Assembly (NCBI GenBank): GCA_046598935.1
Contig: JBKJHW010000104.1
Location: forward strand, 1 to 31,954
Direction of reading: 5' to 3'
Length of the DNA stretch: 31,954 nt
Source of the DNA: SCUN01 sp046598935
Lineage (GTDB): Bacteria; Acidobacteriota; Vicinamibacteria; Vicinamibacterales; SCN-69-37
The translations under genes were made by a program, and so were the position numbers. Of the stretch, positions 1-9,067 are shown one piece after another (positions within the stretch are counted from its first letter, which is position 1; every line of letters starts with the position of its first letter). Below the pieces are notes generated by a model. That model was not told the origin of the DNA and did no database searches. It was given only the letters and a program-made list of their open reading frames with translations.

Positions 1-522
1 ATGGAAGTCGCCGGCCACGAAGTCGACATCGCTTACACGCCGGGTCACGCATGGCATCACATCAGCTTCTTTGTACGCAGCGCGAAGATCGCGTTTGTCG
101 GTGACACGGCCGGCATCTGCCGGCCGAGCGGCCGTATCGTCTTGCCTCCCACACCGCCGCCGGACATCGATCTGGAGGCCTGGCGCACGAGCACGCAGCG
201 GATTCTGTCGTGGAATCCCGATGTGCTGTTTCTCACGCACTTCGGACCGCAGGCTTCCCCCCGCGTGCATTTCCAGGACATGTGGAAACGCATGGACGAC
301 TGGAGCGGCAAGGTGCAGGCGACGCTGCGCCTTGAATTGACAGATGACGAACGCGCCGAGCGGTTCATGAAAGTCGTGACCGAGGAGATTGCGCGGTCGA
401 CCAACGCGGACGAAGCCGCTGCCTACGCGCGCGCGGGCCGCTTCGACTTCTCGTGGGCCGGCCTGGCGCGTTATTGGCGAAAGAAGCTGTCAGCCGGAGA
501 AAGTAATGATCGAAAGAGATAG
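1..522 (+). CDS. MBL-fold metallohydrolase, C-terminal part (5' end outside window)
   Basis: The reading frame is open from the first base of the window and ends in TAG. The leading ATG is probably internal, because the N-terminal HxHxDH metal motif of the metallo-beta-lactamase fold is missing. What remains fits the second half of the fold: a TPGHAWHH segment that would supply a metal-binding His, a strand ending in FVGDTAG with the bridging Asp, and a late LTHFGP segment with the last metal His. The final ~70 residues are a helical tail. Family members are hydrolases of the glyoxalase II/RNase Z superfamily; the substrate cannot be told from this fragment. The stop overlaps the start of the downstream decarboxylase by 17 nt, so the two genes are probably co-transcribed and translationally coupled. 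Confidence 0.8.
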   Translation: MEVAGHEVDIAYTPGHAWHHISFFVRSAKIAFVGDTAGICRPSGRIVLPPTPPPDIDLEAWRTSTQRILSWNPDVLFLTHFGPQASPRVHFQDMWKRMDDWSGKVQATLRLELTDDERAERFMKVVTEEIARSTNADEAAAYARAGRFDFSWAGLARYWRKKLSAGESNDRKR

Positions 523-1948
523 TGACGTTCTCGGCCTCGCCGCGTCGCACGCGGTCGAATATCTGGACCGCGTTGATGAGAGACTCGTCAAAGCGACGGC
601 CACAAGCGCTGAGCTGAGGGCGGCGCTGGGTGTCGCCCTCACGAAAGCAGGCGAGCCGCCCGACGACGTGATCGACGGACTTGCGGCGGCCGGACTGGCC
701 GGAACAATCGCGACCGCCGGCCCCCGATACTTCGGCTTCGTCGTCGGCGGATCCCTGCCTGCCGCCGTGGCCGCGGACTGGCTGGTGTCGGCGTGGGATC
801 AGAACTGCGGCATTTACGCGTTGTCGCCGATTGTGTCGGTCGTCGAGGAGATCGCCGGCGACTGGTTGAAGCAGATTGCCGGACTGAGAAGTGATGCGAG
901 CGTGGGATTTGTCACCGGCTGTCAGATGGCGAATTTCACGGCGCTCGCCGCGGCTCGGCATCGAGTGCTGCGCGACGCCGGCTGGGATGTCGAGGCGCGC
1001 GGGCTGCACGGCGCTCCGCCCGTTACCATCATCACGTCGGACGAATCGCATTACACGGTCTTCATGGCGCTGCGGCTGCTCGGATTCGGCGCGGGCAATG
1101 CCGTTCGGATTCCGACTGACGAGCAGGGCCGCATGCGCGCGGACGCGCTGAAGCAGGCGCTCGCGGCGGTCACGGGCCCCTGCATCATCTGCGCGCAGGC
1201 CGGCAACGTGAACACCGGCGCCTTCGATCCCATTGAGGAGATCGCCGACATCGTCGCTGCGCACCAGAAGAACGTGGAACCCGGAACGAGGAACGCGGAA
1301 CCGGCAAGACCCTGGCTCCACGTCGACGGCGCGTTCGGCCTTTGGGCTGCCGCGAGCCCGGCCCGTGCGCATCTGGTTAAGGGCATCGACCGCGCCGATT
1401 CCGTCGCGAGCGACGCGCACAAATGGCTGAACGTGCCATATGACTGCGGCCTGGTGTTCACGAATCACCCGGAAGCGCACCGCAGCGCGATGTCGCTTGC
1501 CGCCGCGTACATTCAGGCCACGGACGTCGAGCGCGATCCGCATGAGTTCACGCCGGAAGAGTCGCGACGCGGCCGCGCCGTGCCCGTCTACGCGGCTCTG
1601 CGGTCGCTCGGAACCGGCGGTCTTGGCGATCTGATCGAGCGCAACTGCCGCCTGGCTGCGCGAATGGCCGCGAACCTTTCGCGACACCCCACGGTCCGGA
1701 TCCTCAACGACGTCGTGCTCAATCAAGTGCTGGTGCGATTCGAGTCCGACGGGCGCGATGCCGATCAATTGACGAAAGATGTGATCGCGGGAGTTCAACT
1801 GGAAGGCACGTGCTGGCTCGGCGGCACCACGTGGCACGGCATGTCGGCGATGCGGGTTTCAGTTGCCAATTGGTCGACGACCGACGCCGACATCGACCGT
1901 TCAGCAGCAGCGATTCTCGCGGTGTTCGACGCGACGCGCGTTATTTAA
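506..1948 (+). CDS. PLP-dependent group II decarboxylase / aspartate aminotransferase-fold enzyme
   Basis: This is a 480-aa type I fold PLP enzyme resembling aromatic-L-amino-acid/glutamate/histidine decarboxylases. Visible landmarks are a His stacking on PLP at about H182 (SDESHYT), the Asp binding the pyridine nitrogen at D274 (LHVDGAFG) and the Schiff-base lysine K306 in SDAHKWLNVPYD. Start choice: ATG at 506 is preceded by GGAGAAAG at a good distance. The frame is open upstream to 389, but that would bury the start deep inside the MBL gene. It overlaps the MBL gene by 17 nt, and its last 8 nt overlap the convergent UPF0182 gene. Just before the PLP-binding Asp, residues 257-266 are encoded by four NNGGAAC heptanucleotides and look like an insertion into an otherwise normal AHxxx-WLHVDGA segment. 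Substrate unknown; many relatives are annotated only as aspartate aminotransferase family proteins. Confidence 0.88.
   Translation: MIERDSDVLGLAASHAVEYLDRVDERLVKATATSAELRAALGVALTKAGEPPDDVIDGLAAAGLAGTIATAGPRYFGFVVGGSLPAAVAADWLVSAWDQNCGIYALSPIVSVVEEIAGDWLKQIAGLRSDASVGFVTGCQMANFTALAAARHRVLRDAGWDVEARGLHGAPPVTIITSDESHYTVFMALRLLGFGAGNAVRIPTDEQGRMRADALKQALAAVTGPCIICAQAGNVNTGAFDPIEEIADIVAAHQKNVEPGTRNAEPARPWLHVDGAFGLWAAASPARAHLVKGIDRADSVASDAHKWLNVPYDCGLVFTNHPEAHRSAMSLAAAYIQATDVERDPHEFTPEESRRGRAVPVYAALRSLGTGGLGDLIERNCRLAARMAANLSRHPTVRILNDVVLNQVLVRFESDGRDADQLTKDVIAGVQLEGTCWLGGTTWHGMSAMRVSVANWSTTDADIDRSAAAILAVFDATRVI
1274..1301 (+). repeat. Heptanucleotide tandem array inside the decarboxylase gene
   Basis: Four consecutive 7-nt units, GTGGAAC, CCGGAAC, GAGGAAC and GCGGAAC, share GGAAC exactly and vary only in the first two bases. 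They encode residues 257-266 of the PLP enzyme, immediately upstream of the conserved LHVDGA motif. A perfect four-fold period-7 match is not expected from codon structure, which has period 3. It belongs to the heptad arrays described elsewhere in this window by period, although its unit sequence differs. Confidence 0.75.
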
Positions 1949-4673
1949 TCGTTTTCATCCGCGTGACGATCTCGCGAATTTTTCGCTGTTCGTCGCCGAA
2001 CCGCGCCCAGTCACCGTCTGTGAGCGCCCGGTCCTGACGTTCGATCGCGGTCGACAACTCATCAGCGAGTTGAGCCAGCGTGAGGTTCGATGCGAGCGGG
2101 GATGCCGCCGGTGTCCCCGGAGCGCCCGTCGATGTTTCGACCACAGACGTCATCGTCGAATCCAGCTGGTCGGGTTCGAATGACGAGGCAATCGACGAGC
2201 CGAAGATCTGAACCAGCGCCCGTGTCAGCGTCTCGGCCATGACGATCTGATTGCCGTACGACACGATCACGCGCTTGAGCTGCGGAATACGTTTCGTGGA
2301 TGACCCGAGATAGAGCGGCCGCACGTAGAGCAGCGACTCCTCGATCGGGATGACCAGCAGCGTGCCGAACGTCACCGTCGAGCCCTGCTGATTCCACAGC
2401 GTGATCTGCGGCGAGATCACCTGGTCCTGGTTGATCTTGGCGGCGATCTGCCTGGGGCCGTACACCACCGTCTGCTTCGGAAATCTGTAGGCGCGGATCT
2501 GCCCGTAGTGCTCCCCATCACTTCGCGCGACCATCCACGCCGCGAGGTTGTCCTTGAGCCGCGGCGTGAACGGCAGCATCTGGATGAACTCCGAGCGCTG
2601 CTCGCCCGGCAGTTTCATGATGGTGTAGTACGGCTGGATCGGCTGCGCCGCGCGCTCCGCAGTATCGACCGTCGGCACCTGCCACTGGTCTTCCTTGTTG
2701 TAGAAGACCGCAGGATTCGTCATGTGGTACGTCGCGTACACCGCCGACTGCATCGCGAAGATATCTTCGGGGTAGCGCACGTGCGCGCGCAGGCCGGCGG
2801 GCATGTCGCTCATCGGATGGAACAGCTTCGGAAACACGTTCGCGATCGTGAGCGCCAGCGGGTCCAGCGGCTCCGCCAGGTAGAACGTCGTCGTGCCGTT
2901 GTATGCATCGACGACGGCCTTCACCGAGTTGCGGATGTAGTTGATTCGCTGGTTCGACCCGTTGAGGATCGTCGCGGAGTACGGATACCGGGACGTTGCC
3001 GTGTAGCCATCCATCATCCAGAACAGCCGGCCCTCATCGATCACCAGATACGGATCGCTGTCGAACTCGATGAACGGCACGATCTCCTTCACGCGCTCGG
3101 TGATCTTGCGGTGGAACATGATCCGGCTGTCCGGGCGCAACTGGCTCGAAACCAGGATCTCCATGCTCGCAAAGCGCACTGCGAGCAGGAGCCTCCGCAT
3201 GCGGCTGCCCACGGGCACGCCGCCCGTGCCCTGGTACGTGGTCGTGACGTTGTCGTCGCCGGACGGGTAATGGAACTCCGGCGTATTCGACTTCACGAGC
3301 ACGTAGTTGCTCGATTCCTCGCCGAAGTAAATGCTCGGCTCCGTGATCGGCAGATCGACCGTCGACACCGGCGGGATGTTCTGCACGAAGAGCACCGGCA
3401 GGCCTTCGGTCGTGACCTTGTTCACCGGGCCGAGCGTCAGCCCATATCCATGCGTGAAGCTCAGCCGGTTGTTGACCCACGACTGATTCGGCAGCGATGA
3501 CGGGTTGATCTCGCGCGCGGACAGCATGACCTGCCGCTGCTTGCCATTGATCTTGTAGCGGTCGTTGTCGACCGAGACGAAGTCGTAATACGTGCGGATC
3601 TCCTGGATCTGCGCAAATGTCTGCAGCAGCGGCACGTGATCCCACAGCCGCACGTTCTCGATCGTCTCGGCGTTGTTGACGATATCCCTGGCCGTCAACT
3701 CGGCGTCGCCGGTCAACTCGCGTTCGTCCACGTTGTTGACCGCGAAGGCCGCGCGCGTCGCGGCAATATTGTGCAGGATGTACGGCTGTTCCTTTTCCTG
3801 CTCGTTGGGCGTGACGACGAACGATTGAATGAAGCCGGTGTAGACGGTGCCGCCAAGAACAGCGACGACGTAGGTGGCGAGCGCGAGCGGAATGGGCCAG
3901 CGCTGCGACGCGATGCCGTTCCAGAAGGCGAGCACGCTGCCGAGGCTGAGGATCACGAGCTGCAGCCGAAGGACGGGAATCGTGCCTTGCACGTCGGCGT
4001 AGGAGGCGCCGAATGCGACCGCGCTCGAGTCGCCGGACGCCGCGGTAATCAGGGTGCGCGGGATATCGAGCCAGGCGCCCCACGCCATGAGCCCAAGGGC
4101 GAGCGAGCCGAGCCAGGAAAGATGGCGTCGCGCGCGATCACTGAGCTTGAGCGTGGGCCAGAAGGCGATGCCGTACCGCGGTGTCGCGCCGACGTTGCTG
4201 CCCATCAAATAGAAGAACGCCGCGCCGACAAGTGTCGCCATCGTGAGGAGCAGCGTCTGCTGGCGGATCGCGTCGAAGACCGGCAGCCGGAACACGTAGA
4301 ACGACACGTCGTGGCCGAGCAGCGGATCCCGGATGCCGAACGGCACGGCCTTGAAGAACGAGATCCACATCATCCAGTTGCTGGCCGATGACACCGCCAG
4401 CATCACCGAAAGCACGAGCGCGGCGGCGCGCGCGAGCCGCTGTTCGTTCGGCGGGAAGCGCGCGATGAGCGCGTTGCCGTAGATGAACCCGTACGCGATC
4501 AGGAACGTCGCGATGAACACCACGCCCTGCGTCTTCAGCGACTTCACGAAGATGTCCGGGTAGCCCAGCTCGTGGAACCAGAGCCAATCGGTGTAGTAGA
4601 TCGAGAAGGACGGGACCGCGAAGAGCAGGATTACGGCCAGCACGATCAGGCCCGTCAGGCCGCGCGAACGCAT
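1941..4673 (-). CDS. UPF0182 family multipass membrane protein
   Basis: This 910-aa protein starts with a membrane anchor (LIVLAVILLFAVPSFSIYY) and has about seven hydrophobic segments in its first ~310 residues. A large, mostly polar domain of about 500 residues with YxDxxSxD- and GYGLTLGP-like motifs follows, and the C-terminus is a short Ala/Thr-rich linker plus a charged helix. The architecture, length and sequence style match the UPF0182 (COG1615) family, whose function is not established. Conserved stretches include the region around LTGDAELTARDIVNNAETIENVRLWD. It lies 52 bp downstream of the second FtsX-type permease on the same strand, so it could be the last gene of the efflux operon. 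It ends 8 nt inside the convergent decarboxylase gene, leaving no room for a terminator between them. Confidence 0.88.
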   Translation of the reverse strand: MRSRGLTGLIVLAVILLFAVPSFSIYYTDWLWFHELGYPDIFVKSLKTQGVVFIATFLIAYGFIYGNALIARFPPNEQRLARAAALVLSVMLAVSSASNWMMWISFFKAVPFGIRDPLLGHDVSFYVFRLPVFDAIRQQTLLLTMATLVGAAFFYLMGSNVGATPRYGIAFWPTLKLSDRARRHLSWLGSLALGLMAWGAWLDIPRTLITAASGDSSAVAFGASYADVQGTIPVLRLQLVILSLGSVLAFWNGIASQRWPIPLALATYVVAVLGGTVYTGFIQSFVVTPNEQEKEQPYILHNIAATRAAFAVNNVDERELTGDAELTARDIVNNAETIENVRLWDHVPLLQTFAQIQEIRTYYDFVSVDNDRYKINGKQRQVMLSAREINPSSLPNQSWVNNRLSFTHGYGLTLGPVNKVTTEGLPVLFVQNIPPVSTVDLPITEPSIYFGEESSNYVLVKSNTPEFHYPSGDDNVTTTYQGTGGVPVGSRMRRLLLAVRFASMEILVSSQLRPDSRIMFHRKITERVKEIVPFIEFDSDPYLVIDEGRLFWMMDGYTATSRYPYSATILNGSNQRINYIRNSVKAVVDAYNGTTTFYLAEPLDPLALTIANVFPKLFHPMSDMPAGLRAHVRYPEDIFAMQSAVYATYHMTNPAVFYNKEDQWQVPTVDTAERAAQPIQPYYTIMKLPGEQRSEFIQMLPFTPRLKDNLAAWMVARSDGEHYGQIRAYRFPKQTVVYGPRQIAAKINQDQVISPQITLWNQQGSTVTFGTLLVIPIEESLLYVRPLYLGSSTKRIPQLKRVIVSYGNQIVMAETLTRALVQIFGSSIASSFEPDQLDSTMTSVVETSTGAPGTPAASPLASNLTLAQLADELSTAIERQDRALTDGDWARFGDEQRKIREIVTRMKTIK

Positions 4674-4725
4674 GGCGTGAGTTTATGAGCTATTCACCTT
4701 GGAGGCCATGGGAAAAACATTGGTG

Positions 4726-5916
4726 TCAGAGCTCTCGAAGTGCCGACGGAATTGGCAGTCGCGCGGCCCGGATCGCGGGAAAGACTCCGCCAAAGAAGCC
4801 CATTACGATGGCCATGATGAGCGCCTGAATCAGCAGCGACGGTGTGACGCGGAACGCGAACGCCACCTGGCTGAACGTCTGGAAGTTCATCGTCGCCGTT
4901 TGGTATCCGTTGAAGGCGCCGTACGCGAGCAGGCCGCCGGCCACGCCGCCGATGGTTGCGAGCACGAGCGATTCGCCGAGTACCGAGATCAGGACCGATA
5001 CCGTGTTGAACCCGAGCGCGCGCAGCGTCGCGATCTCGCGCGTGCGCGTCGACACCGCCGTATACATCGTCAGGATGGCGCCGAAGATCGCGCCGAGGCT
5101 CATGAGGATGGCGATCGTGTAGCCGATCGACGTGATGAGCTGCGTCATCATCACCGACTGCGCCGCGTAGTACGCGCTTTCGCGATGCGCCTGCACTTCC
5201 AGCTCTTTGTTGGTCGACAGCCAGTCCTTCAGCCGGTCGAACGAGTCCGGCGAGTCCATCTTGATCAGTACCGATTGGTACGAGTTGCCTCGGCGGTACA
5301 CGTTCTGGATCAGCTTGGAGTCTGCCCACAGCTCGGTTTCCGACGCCGTGCCGCCTGACTCGAAGATGCCGACGACCTTCAGCGTAAGCTGCCCTGATTT
5401 GATCTCGGAGTTCAGATCCAGCCCGCTGAACTGTCCGACGGCGCTCTTGCCGACGATGGTCTCGTTCGTGCCGAATGTGAACATGCGGCCTTCGGTGATC
5501 GTCACTTCGTCGCGCACCTGCAGCACCGTCGGCTCCACGCCGCGCAGCGGCACGTTGGCCGGCGTGCCCGTCGAACGCTTGTCGCGGTCGATGATCACGT
5601 ACAGCTCGGCCGAGGCGACGGGCTTGTTGGCCTCGAGCTTGATGCCGGGCGCCTGTTTGATGATGTCGGTGGCAGGCCCGCCGAGGCCGCTCGTCATCTC
5701 CGAGTCGGCGCCCTTGCGCATCACGATGACGCGATCGGGCGCGCCCGCATCGGACATCGAAATTCTGAAGCCCTCGCCGATCGAGAGTACCGCGACAAAA
5801 ACGATCACGACGCCCGCGATGCCGATGAGCGCGACGGCCGACGATCCGAATCGCTGCGGAATCGTGCGAATGCTGAGCATCGTGACGGCGACAGTCTGGG
5901 TTATCCACTTGAACAT
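4726..5916 (-). CDS. ABC transporter permease, FtsX/MacB type (second permease)
   Basis: This 396-aa protein has the MacB-like layout: an N-terminal transmembrane helix (about residues 20-45, IAGVVIVFVAVLSIG), a ~220-residue periplasmic domain, then three C-terminal helices carrying the FtsX signature, including TRTREIATLRALGF. It ends in PIPSALREL, as is usual for FtsX-family permeases. Start ATG 5916 is preceded by GGAGGA at ideal spacing, inside the last codons of the upstream permease gene, only 3 nt after its stop. With the first permease it would form an asymmetric membrane heterodimer driven by the ATPase at 7068-7763. By family knowledge such systems use mechanotransmission to push lipoproteins, peptides or drugs across the envelope; the cargo here is unknown. 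Confidence 0.9.
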   Translation of the reverse strand: MFKWITQTVAVTMLSIRTIPQRFGSSAVALIGIAGVVIVFVAVLSIGEGFRISMSDAGAPDRVIVMRKGADSEMTSGLGGPATDIIKQAPGIKLEANKPVASAELYVIIDRDKRSTGTPANVPLRGVEPTVLQVRDEVTITEGRMFTFGTNETIVGKSAVGQFSGLDLNSEIKSGQLTLKVVGIFESGGTASETELWADSKLIQNVYRRGNSYQSVLIKMDSPDSFDRLKDWLSTNKELEVQAHRESAYYAAQSVMMTQLITSIGYTIAILMSLGAIFGAILTMYTAVSTRTREIATLRALGFNTVSVLISVLGESLVLATIGGVAGGLLAYGAFNGYQTATMNFQTFSQVAFAFRVTPSLLIQALIMAIVMGFFGGVFPAIRAARLPIPSALREL

Positions 5917-5919
5917 GAT

Positions 5920-7071
5920 CTAGTTCCTCCGCAATGCGTCGGTAATGCGCAACCGCATCGCCGACGTCGCCGGCATCAGGCCGGACAGCGTGCCAAGCGT
6001 GAGACACAGCACGGCGCCGAGGATCAGATCCCTGGCGCCGATGGCGAACACCGGCAGGAACGCCGTGGCGAACCCGCCGACCGTGGTGACCGCAAGCCAG
6101 CCCAGACCGAGGCCGAGCGCGCCGCCGACGATCGCCATGACGATGGATTCGAAGAGCACCATGGTGAGCACGAGGCCGTTGGAAAAGCCGAGTGTCTTCA
6201 ACACCGCCAGCTCCATCGTCCGCTCGCGGACCGATTGCGCCATCGTGTTCGCGGTCACGATGAGCATGATGAAGAGCACGGCCGTGAGGATCAGCGCCAT
6301 CATGAAGCCGATGTCGCCGATCTGATTCGCGAAGCCCTGCATCCAGGCTTTCTCGGGCGACGTCTTCGTTTCCGCCGAGGAGTTCTCGAACTGCAGATCG
6401 ATCGCGCGCGCGATTTCCGTGGAGCGATTCGGATCGGCGATCTTGATCGCGTACCAGCCGACCTGGCCGAACGCGCCGCGCCGATTCTCATCGAGATAGT
6501 CGTAGCGGAAGTACATCGTGGTCTTGTCCACGGTCGGTTCGCCGTCATAGATCCCGGAGATATTGAAGAACCACGTGTCGCCCTGCTTCGGCCGCCAGAT
6601 CGTGCCGTTGATCGGCAGCCGATCGCCGACCTTCAGGTTCATGCGCGTCGCCGTGTCGCGGCCGATGATCACGCCTTGCCGGTCGGCCAGCCAGTTTTTC
6701 ACTTCGTCGGGGCTCACCTTAAACTCCGGGAACACCTTCATGAACGGCTCGGGATCGACCGCCATGATGGCAAACGGCGCCGTCTTTTCCTGGTACGTGC
6801 CGCCGAACCACGTGCTGTGGGTCGCCAGCTCAACGCCGGGCGTGGAGCGGATCTGCGATTCGTACGAGATCGGCAGCAGCTGCAGCAGGCTGACCTTGTG
6901 CATCAGCATCAGGCGCTCGGCGCTGGCGACTTCGACGCCCATCGAAAAGGCGCCGCGCACGGCCATGAGGAACGCGAAGAGCACAAACGACACGATGATC
7001 GTCATCAGCGTGAAGAACGTGCGGGTCTTCTTGCGGAACAGATTCCGCCAGACGAGCGGCAGGTGTTTCAT
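5920..7071 (-). CDS. ABC transporter permease, FtsX/MacB type (first permease)
   Basis: This 383-aa FtsX-family permease begins with a positively charged MKHLPLVWRNLFRKKTRTFF leader into a first membrane helix. A periplasmic MacB_PCD-like domain follows (about residues 45-250), then three C-terminal helices with the RERTMELAVLKTLGFS signature, ending in RLRITDALRRN. The frame stays open upstream into the ATPase gene, but ATG 7071 is the right start: it makes a 4-nt ATGA overlap with the ATPase stop, and the protein then begins as family members do. It is similar in layout but clearly not identical to the second permease. A separate ATPase plus two permeases contrasts with E. coli MacB, where both parts are fused in one homodimeric chain. 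Confidence 0.9.
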   Translation of the reverse strand: MKHLPLVWRNLFRKKTRTFFTLMTIIVSFVLFAFLMAVRGAFSMGVEVASAERLMLMHKVSLLQLLPISYESQIRSTPGVELATHSTWFGGTYQEKTAPFAIMAVDPEPFMKVFPEFKVSPDEVKNWLADRQGVIIGRDTATRMNLKVGDRLPINGTIWRPKQGDTWFFNISGIYDGEPTVDKTTMYFRYDYLDENRRGAFGQVGWYAIKIADPNRSTEIARAIDLQFENSSAETKTSPEKAWMQGFANQIGDIGFMMALILTAVLFIMLIVTANTMAQSVRERTMELAVLKTLGFSNGLVLTMVLFESIVMAIVGGALGLGLGWLAVTTVGGFATAFLPVFAIGARDLILGAVLCLTLGTLSGLMPATSAMRLRITDALRRN

Positions 7072-7763
7072 GCGTGCACCGTCTCTTCCCGCATCAACTG
7101 GCCCTTGTCGAGATGGATCGTGCGCGTGGCGCGCAGAGCGGCGCGCGGGTCGTGCGTGACCATGATGATGGTCTTGCTGTGTTCCTTGTTCAGCGTCTGC
7201 AGCAGGTCGAGAACTTCGTCGCCGGCCTTGCGGTCGAGGTCGCCGGTCGGCTCGTCGCAGAGCAGCAGCGTCGGATCGGTGACGATGGCGCGGGCGATGC
7301 CGACGCGCTGCTCCTGGCCGCCTGAGAGCTGGCGCGGGAGATGCTTCGCGCGATCGCCGAGGCCGACGAGCTTGAGCGCGATTTCTGCGCGCGTGCGCCG
7401 CTCGCTCGCGCCGAGATTGGTCAGCAGCAGGGGAAGCTCGACGTTCTTCTGAGCCGTGAGAACCGGCAGCAGGTTGTAGAGCTGAAAGACGAAGCCGATG
7501 TTGCGCGCGCGCCACTTCGAGAGCGCGCCGCCCGACAGCTTGTCGATACGCGCGCCCGCGACGTCGATGGCGCCGGAGCTCGGCTGGTCAAGCCCGCCGA
7601 TCAGGTTAAGCAGCGTCGTCTTGCCGGAGCCCGACGGGCCCATCAGGGCGAGGAAATCGCCCTTGGCGACCTGAAGGTTCGCACCCTGCAGCACGTCGAT
7701 GCGCTCGGAGCCGCGCGTGAAGAATTTGTGGACATCGGTGACGGTAACCAGAATCTCGCTCAT
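7068..7763 (-). CDS. ABC transporter ATP-binding protein, LolD/MacB type
   Basis: This 231-aa ATPase has Walker A GPSGSGKT at about residues 42-49, a Q-loop in FVFQLYNLLP, signature LSGGQEQRV at 146, Walker B LLLCDEPTGDLD around 166-178 and the switch His in MVTHD at 204. These are the hallmarks of the LolD/FtsE/MacB subgroup (MJ0796-like). The signature has Glu in LSGGQEQRV, where most relatives have Gln. ATG 7763 is preceded by AAGGAG, and the gene lies 13 nt after the adaptor gene. It would sit on the cytoplasmic face and power the two FtsX permeases that follow it; its stop overlaps the first permease by 4 nt. Confidence 0.95.
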   Translation of the reverse strand: MSEILVTVTDVHKFFTRGSERIDVLQGANLQVAKGDFLALMGPSGSGKTTLLNLIGGLDQPSSGAIDVAGARIDKLSGGALSKWRARNIGFVFQLYNLLPVLTAQKNVELPLLLTNLGASERRTRAEIALKLVGLGDRAKHLPRQLSGGQEQRVGIARAIVTDPTLLLCDEPTGDLDRKAGDEVLDLLQTLNKEHSKTIIMVTHDPRAALRATRTIHLDKGQLMREETVHA

Positions 7764-7776
7764 CTCGGCTCCTTGA

Positions 7777-9027
7777 CTACTTCACAATCACTAACGCGCC
7801 GGCCTGAAGGCCGGGCGGCGGCGTCAGCACGACGCGGTTGCCCGCGCTGATATCGCCAATGATTTCAACGCGGTCGCCGTCGTTGCCCCCAGCTTTGACC
7901 GTTCTCTTCTCGACGCGATCGCCATTCACCACGAACACCGACGTCGTGCCGTTGACGGTGACGACGGCGGCTTTCGGCACAAGCAGCGCCGGGCGCGTTG
8001 AAATCGCCGGCGTGTCGCTGTCCTTGGGATCGCGAAGAAACGTGACCTTCACGCCCATGTCCGGAAGGATCCTGGGATCGAGACTTCCCGCCGGTCCACC
8101 GGCTTGCGCCTTGAATCCAATGCGCACGAGCACGGTGGCCTTCTGGCGATCGGCCGTCGGCACCACTGTGATCACGTGCGCTGGGATCGGCCAGTCCTGG
8201 TAGGCGTCGAGAATGGCGCTGACACCCTGGCCCGCTTTCACGCGGCCGATGTAGCTTTCGTTCACGTCCACCTCGACTTCAAGCGAGCGCATGTCGACGA
8301 TGGTGCAGATGCCCGTCCGGGTGAAACCGCCGCCGGCCGACACCGGCGACACCATCTCGCCTGGCTGGGCGTCTTTCGAAATCGCGATGCCGCTGAACGG
8401 CGCGCGGATCACCGTGTTGTCGAGATTCGTCTGCTCGAGATCGATCTGGCGTTTCGCGACTTCGATTACCTGTTTCTGAACGTCGAGGCGCGCGTCGAGC
8501 GCATCCACCTGCAGCTTCGCGTCGTCCACTTCGGACTTCATCGCGAAGCCGCCGTCGACGAGCTGCTGTTTCCGGCCCAGCGTGACGCGCGCATTGGCGA
8601 GCCGCACTTCGTCTTCTTTGAGCGACCGTTCCGTTGATGTGAGATTGGCCTTCGCGAGCGCGAGCGCCGCGCGAAATGCAAGATCGTCGAGCCGAGCGAG
8701 GACCTGGCCCTCTTTCACGGCCATGCCTTCCTCGACGTTCACCTCGACCACTTTGCCCGTGATCTTCGACGAGACTGTCGCCCGGCGGCGTGCGGTCACG
8801 TAGCCGGCGGCGTTGAGCACCGCGGCCTGCGTTCCCACGGCGCGTTCCGAAACGGACGCAACCTGAACCTCAACGGGCCGCTCGCGGGTGAAGAACTTGT
8901 AGCCGCCCCAGCCCGCTCCGACGACCAGGACGAGCAGCAGCACCCACTTGACCCAGCCCATGTTCGATTCCCGTTCGGGCGAGCGATCGATGCGCAAAGC
9001 CGCCAGGTCATCTTTCAAGTCAGTCAC
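7777..9027 (-). CDS. Periplasmic adaptor (HlyD/MacA-like membrane fusion protein)
   Basis: This 416-aa protein has a short cytoplasmic tail with a DLKDDLAALRIDRSPER segment, one membrane helix (about residues 24-44, WVKWVLLLVLVVGAGW), and the adaptor body: split biotinyl-lipoyl domain (VEEGMAVKEGQVLARLDD and TVIRAPFSGIAISKDAQPGE), a helical hairpin, then beta-barrel and membrane-proximal domains ending in PPPGLQAGALVIVK. The start is GTG 9027. ATG at codon 23 is possible, but the charged LRIDRSPER tail looks like genuine protein, so GTG is preferred. It heads an operon with ATPase and two permeases and would bridge them to an outer-membrane channel not encoded in this window. A palindrome overlaps its predicted promoter. 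Confidence 0.9.
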   Translation of the reverse strand: MTDLKDDLAALRIDRSPERESNMGWVKWVLLLVLVVGAGWGGYKFFTRERPVEVQVASVSERAVGTQAAVLNAAGYVTARRRATVSSKITGKVVEVNVEEGMAVKEGQVLARLDDLAFRAALALAKANLTSTERSLKEDEVRLANARVTLGRKQQLVDGGFAMKSEVDDAKLQVDALDARLDVQKQVIEVAKRQIDLEQTNLDNTVIRAPFSGIAISKDAQPGEMVSPVSAGGGFTRTGICTIVDMRSLEVEVDVNESYIGRVKAGQGVSAILDAYQDWPIPAHVITVVPTADRQKATVLVRIGFKAQAGGPAGSLDPRILPDMGVKVTFLRDPKDSDTPAISTRPALLVPKAAVVTVNGTTSVFVVNGDRVEKRTVKAGGNDGDRVEIIGDISAGNRVVLTPPPGLQAGALVIVK

Positions 9028-9067
9028 GTCTCAAAACCCCCGAAGGCGATCAAAAAGCGAAGCGCCT

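Noticed and set aside
365..1837. Long minus-strand open frame (490 codons) opposite the decarboxylase
   Set aside because: Rich in Arg/Gly/Ala with no motif; it is the GC-rich antisense shadow of a well-supported PLP enzyme.
7072..7515. Longer start for the first FtsX permease inside the ATPase gene
   Set aside because: The extra 148 codons are an Arg-rich shadow of the ATPase; ATG 7071 gives an ATGA overlap and a normal N-terminus.
7799..7814. CCGGCCT-GA-AGGCCGG hairpin at the end of the adaptor gene
   Set aside because: It encodes the PGLQAG segment, which is usual at the C-terminus of this protein family, so the palindrome is probably a by-product of codon use.
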